The notes under the pieces were generated by a model. That model was given only the letters and a program-made list of their open reading frames with translations, was not told the origin of the DNA and did no database searches. This document shows, piece by piece, positions 31,732-34,261 of a DNA stretch of 34,261 nt. Positions within the stretch are counted from its first letter, which is position 1, and every line of letters begins with the position of its first letter. The position numbers and the translations under genes were made by a program. The DNA is from JBBQER01 sp052148155 (lineage in GTDB: Bacteria; Actinomycetota; Acidimicrobiia; IMCC26256; PALSA-610). The DNA lies in contig JBKQIY010000079.1 in assembly GCA_052148155.1 (NCBI GenBank), positions 1 through 34,261 of the forward strand, read 5' to 3'.

Positions 31732-32286
31732 GGTTGCCTCCTCATGCTTGGGCCCGGCGCCGATACTCGACGACCTCTTCCGATGATGAACTTACGCTCA
31801 AGACCGCGACGAGGCTCGCAGATCGAGACGCATCGGCCAGGGACGGCGCGGTTTCTCACTGCCGCGGATTGCCGCGGCCAGCCGTGCTCTGCGGATCGCC
31901 ATGGAAGGTCGTGCCTCTCGGCGACAAGTGAGCACCTTGCCGGGTCGACCCGACAACAGGGAGGCCGGCGGTGCCCGCATCGCAGCTTCGATCCCACCTT
32001 CGAACTGCCCAAGAACGAACCGGCAGAGCCACCGGTATCTAGTGTCCATTCGCTCATCAAGAATCACGTGGTCGCCACTCTCACGCAGCGTGATTCGGCA
32101 CCGCCCTTCGCTGAGCGCTTCGCGAGGGCACAGGTGCGTGGCCGCCCCACGGCGCGCGGCAGTTTTCGCCCTGCCGGCCGGTCGCGCACGATCCGCGGCA
32201 ACGGGCGTCCGGCCGTCTGACACCGGCCGCACGCCGAAGAACCACGACGGCCCGCCCTTGATTTATAGGTGTACCGTCGAGCACCG
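31732..32286. other. Intergenic, one weak hairpin
   Basis: No gene is supported with confidence. A plus-strand frame ending at 31931 (HCRGLPRPAVLCGSPWKVVP) reads like protein but lacks a start. GAATCACG and CGTGATTC near 32060-32095 form an 8-base stem with a 20-base loop. TTTATAGGT at 32262-32270 is a good -10 box for the next gene. Confidence 0.4.
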
Positions 32287-33120
32287 ATGCTCGTCAGAAC
32301 TGTCTTCGTGTTCGTGATTGCGCTCAGCATCGCGGTGTTGTTCTCGGCGGTAGATCTGACAACTTCATCGGCGACGCCCAACTTGCCGAGCGCGGCGGCG
32401 GTTGTCTCGCCGATTGTGAAGTCGTCGCCCAGTACGCGCCTGATCGATTTTCAAATCGTGACCGTGACTGGCACGCACTTCAGTCCTAACGCGCGGCTCG
32501 CAACGCTGGAATGCCGAAGAGGAGCTTCGGGGGCGGGGGGCTGTGATCTGAGCACGATCGTGTACGTCTGGTCCAACACACACGGCGCGTTCATGTTGCG
32601 CCGCCGCGTGCGACGGCTGATTACGGTCGATCAGACCGTGATCGATTGTGCCGGACGGAGAGGCTGCCTTCTGACAGTCGGGAACGTCACGAATCCCAAA
32701 CAAGGCGACAGTCACGCCGTCTTCTTCAATCCGAAGATTCCGGCTGTGCTCCCGAAAGCCAACAAACGGCCGGTCAATACTGTCATCTCGTATAAAGATG
32801 GCGACTGCGCACTGCAATACGAGTTCGGCACGATCTACGGCGCTGCGTACGCGAAGGTACGAGCCGTCCGCGAGAGCATCGGCGATATTTGCCTCATCCA
32901 AAGCCAAGTTGTCGCTCAACGAGGCGCAACCATCCTCATCAGTCGATCCTCACTCTTCTCGTGCGGCGCGAACACCAGGAGTGTATGTAGCTCCCCGTCG
33001 TACACGACATGGCGGCAATCCACGATTCCGTACGCGACCGGATTCAGCGCGCACGTCAACGTGATCGAAGTCCGCAACCGGAAACCCCACCGACACGGCT
33101 TCAGTGTGTCTGCGTTCTAA
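32287..33120 (+). CDS. Secreted neocarzinostatin-like protein with C-terminal extension
   Basis: A 277-residue exported protein, start taken at ATG 32287 (GTG 32269 in frame upstream would overlap the -10 box). The signal peptide is LVRTVFVFVIALSIAVLFSA. Residues about 48-150 follow the neocarzinostatin fold: DFQIVTVTGTHFSPNARLAT, C76 and C86 (spaced as C37/C47 of neocarzinostatin), LRRRVRRLITVD, C121 and C127 (CAGRRGC), LLTVGNVTN and HAVFFNP. In the known family this domain carries an enediyne chromophore. Here about 130 further residues with four Cys (DCALQ, DICL, FSCG, SVCS) follow, which is not usual. No enediyne genes are nearby, so cargo is unknown. It overlaps the convergent FN3 gene by 20 bases. 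Confidence 0.8.
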   Translation: MLVRTVFVFVIALSIAVLFSAVDLTTSSATPNLPSAAAVVSPIVKSSPSTRLIDFQIVTVTGTHFSPNARLATLECRRGASGAGGCDLSTIVYVWSNTHGAFMLRRRVRRLITVDQTVIDCAGRRGCLLTVGNVTNPKQGDSHAVFFNPKIPAVLPKANKRPVNTVISYKDGDCALQYEFGTIYGAAYAKVRAVRESIGDICLIQSQVVAQRGATILISRSSLFSCGANTRSVCSSPSYTTWRQSTIPYATGFSAHVNVIEVRNRKPHRHGFSVSAF

Positions 33121-34129
33121 CCCGTTCAGTGGTACCCCCTCCGAGCCGCGACAGCGTCTCGGGCGCGAGCGGCACGACTGGTGCCGATGGTGCAGACGGC
33201 GCACCGCTTCCCGCTCTGTTGCGTGCGATCACGGTGCACACGTACGAGTCCCCATTCGACAGGTCAACCACAACGATCGGAGACATCGGGCCGTGCCGAA
33301 AGCGAGTGACGCCACCATCGGAAGAAACGCACGAGACCACATGGTCGAAGATGCGCTCCCCGCCATCACTCGTCGGCTCGTCGAAGCTGACCGATACACG
33401 GCCAACCCCAGCCAACACCGACGTGATCGCCGGGGCGCCCGGAACTGTCGGGATCACCACCGCATTCGACGATGCCGAATACGGGCCGAACCCGTTTCCG
33501 TTCGACACCTGCATGATGCATGTGTATGTCTTTCCTGGCGTCAACGGGCCGACGATGAGCGCCTTGTGGCTCACACGGTTTGAGCCACGAACCCCACCAT
33601 CTGTCGATTCGCATTTGCCGCGGAACTCCGTGATCTGCCTCGACCGCGGAGGCTCCCGAGGAAATCGGAAATCGAGCCTGATACTCGCGATCTGCGCGAT
33701 CGCCCGGACATCTCTCGGCGGGCCCGGCCTCGCCCGACGCACGCTCAGCAAGGGAATCACCGGCCCTGCCGCGTCTGAGTATGACCCGAGGCCGACCGTG
33801 TTCCTGGCGGCCACCCGGCACAAATACGCGACCCCGACTGACATACCGCCCACGACAAGCGGCGATACCTTCCCGCTGCGCGTGGCCGTCAACGCCGCCC
33901 TGGTCGAGGTGCACGTCGCCGTGTAGGCGAAGATGGGCGTCGAACCGTCATCCACAGGCACGGCGAACACGACGGTGGTGTTCTGCACGCCCGCCACTAC
34001 CGACGTGATCATCGGAGCGCTCGGAACAGTTGGCGCTGCCGCAGCGGCAGAAACGCCACACACGACGAACGCTGCGACCGCAGCTCCGCAACACCAAACT
34101 TGCCACGACCTGCTCACGGCAACCCTCAC
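33101..34129 (-). CDS. Secreted protein of three Cys-paired fibronectin III domains
   Basis: A 342-residue exported protein from GTG 34129 (an inner GTG four codons on is an alternative). The signal peptide is WQVWCCGAAVAAFVVCGVSA. Three FN3 domains, about residues 34-125, 130-225 and 228-320, each begin with P-x-AP or PG-PP and carry one Cys in strand C and one in strand F: ATCTST/YLCRV, GKCEST/YTCIM and VSCVSS/YVCTV. These pairs likely form intradomain disulfides. There is no catalytic domain or anchor. Related Cys-bearing FN3 occurs in the esterase at 12574. Likely a surface or matrix-binding protein. It overlaps the convergent gene by 20 bases. Confidence 0.88.
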   Translation of the reverse strand: MRVAVSRSWQVWCCGAAVAAFVVCGVSAAAAAPTVPSAPMITSVVAGVQNTTVVFAVPVDDGSTPIFAYTATCTSTRAALTATRSGKVSPLVVGGMSVGVAYLCRVAARNTVGLGSYSDAAGPVIPLLSVRRARPGPPRDVRAIAQIASIRLDFRFPREPPRSRQITEFRGKCESTDGGVRGSNRVSHKALIVGPLTPGKTYTCIMQVSNGNGFGPYSASSNAVVIPTVPGAPAITSVLAGVGRVSVSFDEPTSDGGERIFDHVVSCVSSDGGVTRFRHGPMSPIVVVDLSNGDSYVCTVIARNRAGSGAPSAPSAPVVPLAPETLSRLGGGTTERVRTQTH

Positions 34130-34261
34130 CCCCCACGCCTTCTCGCAATACCGAGGGCAATCCCAAGTTATGGCAAACGCGACTCGGACCTACCTTCACG
34201 CCGTGCGGTATGAAAAGAGCCACACCCGCCTGAACATGGAGTCGTGACGGTCACATCGGGA

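Noticed and set aside
31378..32220. A 280-residue plus-strand frame
   Set aside because: Its middle is antisense to the small acidic gene with a strong ribosome site, and the rest is not protein-like.
31798..32232. A 144-residue minus-strand frame
   Set aside because: No ribosome site, Arg-rich, and competing plus-strand text looks at least as natural.
1..34261. CRISPR arrays, rRNA genes, complete tRNAs, riboswitches and intact transposons
   Set aside because: No regularly spaced repeats, no rRNA-like stretches, no tRNA with both halves, and no complete transposase with terminal repeats were found by reading.

Overview
The window is GC-rich bacterial DNA with actinobacterial traits: GTG and TTG starts, strong GGAGG-type ribosome sites, a mycobacterial-type superoxide dismutase, a neocarzinostatin-like secreted domain, a GAF-like domain of the DUF4118 sensor type, and many secreted proteins with disulfide-bearing fibronectin III or beta-propeller folds. 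A soil or aquatic actinomycete, perhaps in Acidimicrobiia, is my inference; no rRNA or intact tRNA fixes the taxon. Coding density is low for such a genome, and several gaps hold recognisable gene corpses.

Layout. 1-3.3 kb: an SSL2/XPB-like DECH helicase with a C-terminal Cys cluster, then a free-standing GAF-like domain. 3.7-7.8 kb: an NHL-type secreted propeller, a small Cys-rich secreted protein, a secreted protein made of two 63-residue repeats, and a TetR repressor. 7.8-12.1 kb: a double palindromic operator, a DUF6125-like protein with an internally duplicated helical unit, a VOC protein and several hypotheticals. 12.6-15.1 kb: a secreted FN3 plus SASA-type esterase facing a HEPN-like hypothetical across a strong hairpin. 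16.1-18.98 kb: a 52-residue ORF, a tyrosine phosphatase divergent from a TauD-like dioxygenase around a tandem palindrome, and a hemolysin III membrane protein. 19.0-23.6 kb: a minus-strand run of secreted alpha/beta hydrolase, TetR regulator and GT39 mannosyltransferase-like protein. 24.5-28.8 kb: a broken secY 3' end, a MarR/CLC divergent pair, a broken SufR-like regulator abutting superoxide dismutase, and a lipoprotein. 29-31.7 kb: remains of an integrative element (two orphan 5' halves of tRNA-Arg, a decayed tyrosine integrase start overlapping a short upstream ORF, a GTTTGTCC repeat cluster) around an intact methyltransferase and a small acidic protein. 32.3-34.1 kb: a secreted neocarzinostatin-like protein convergent with a triple-FN3 secreted protein.

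No long operon or single pathway ties the region together. Its themes are secreted or cell-surface proteins, small regulator/target pairs with readable operators, and decay. The parts most likely to be undescribed are the TetR/double-operator/DUF6125-like unit, the paired tRNA-Arg 5' halves cut at or next to the 3' side of the anticodon loop, and the neocarzinostatin-like fusion. No obvious defence, CRISPR or secondary-metabolite cluster was seen.
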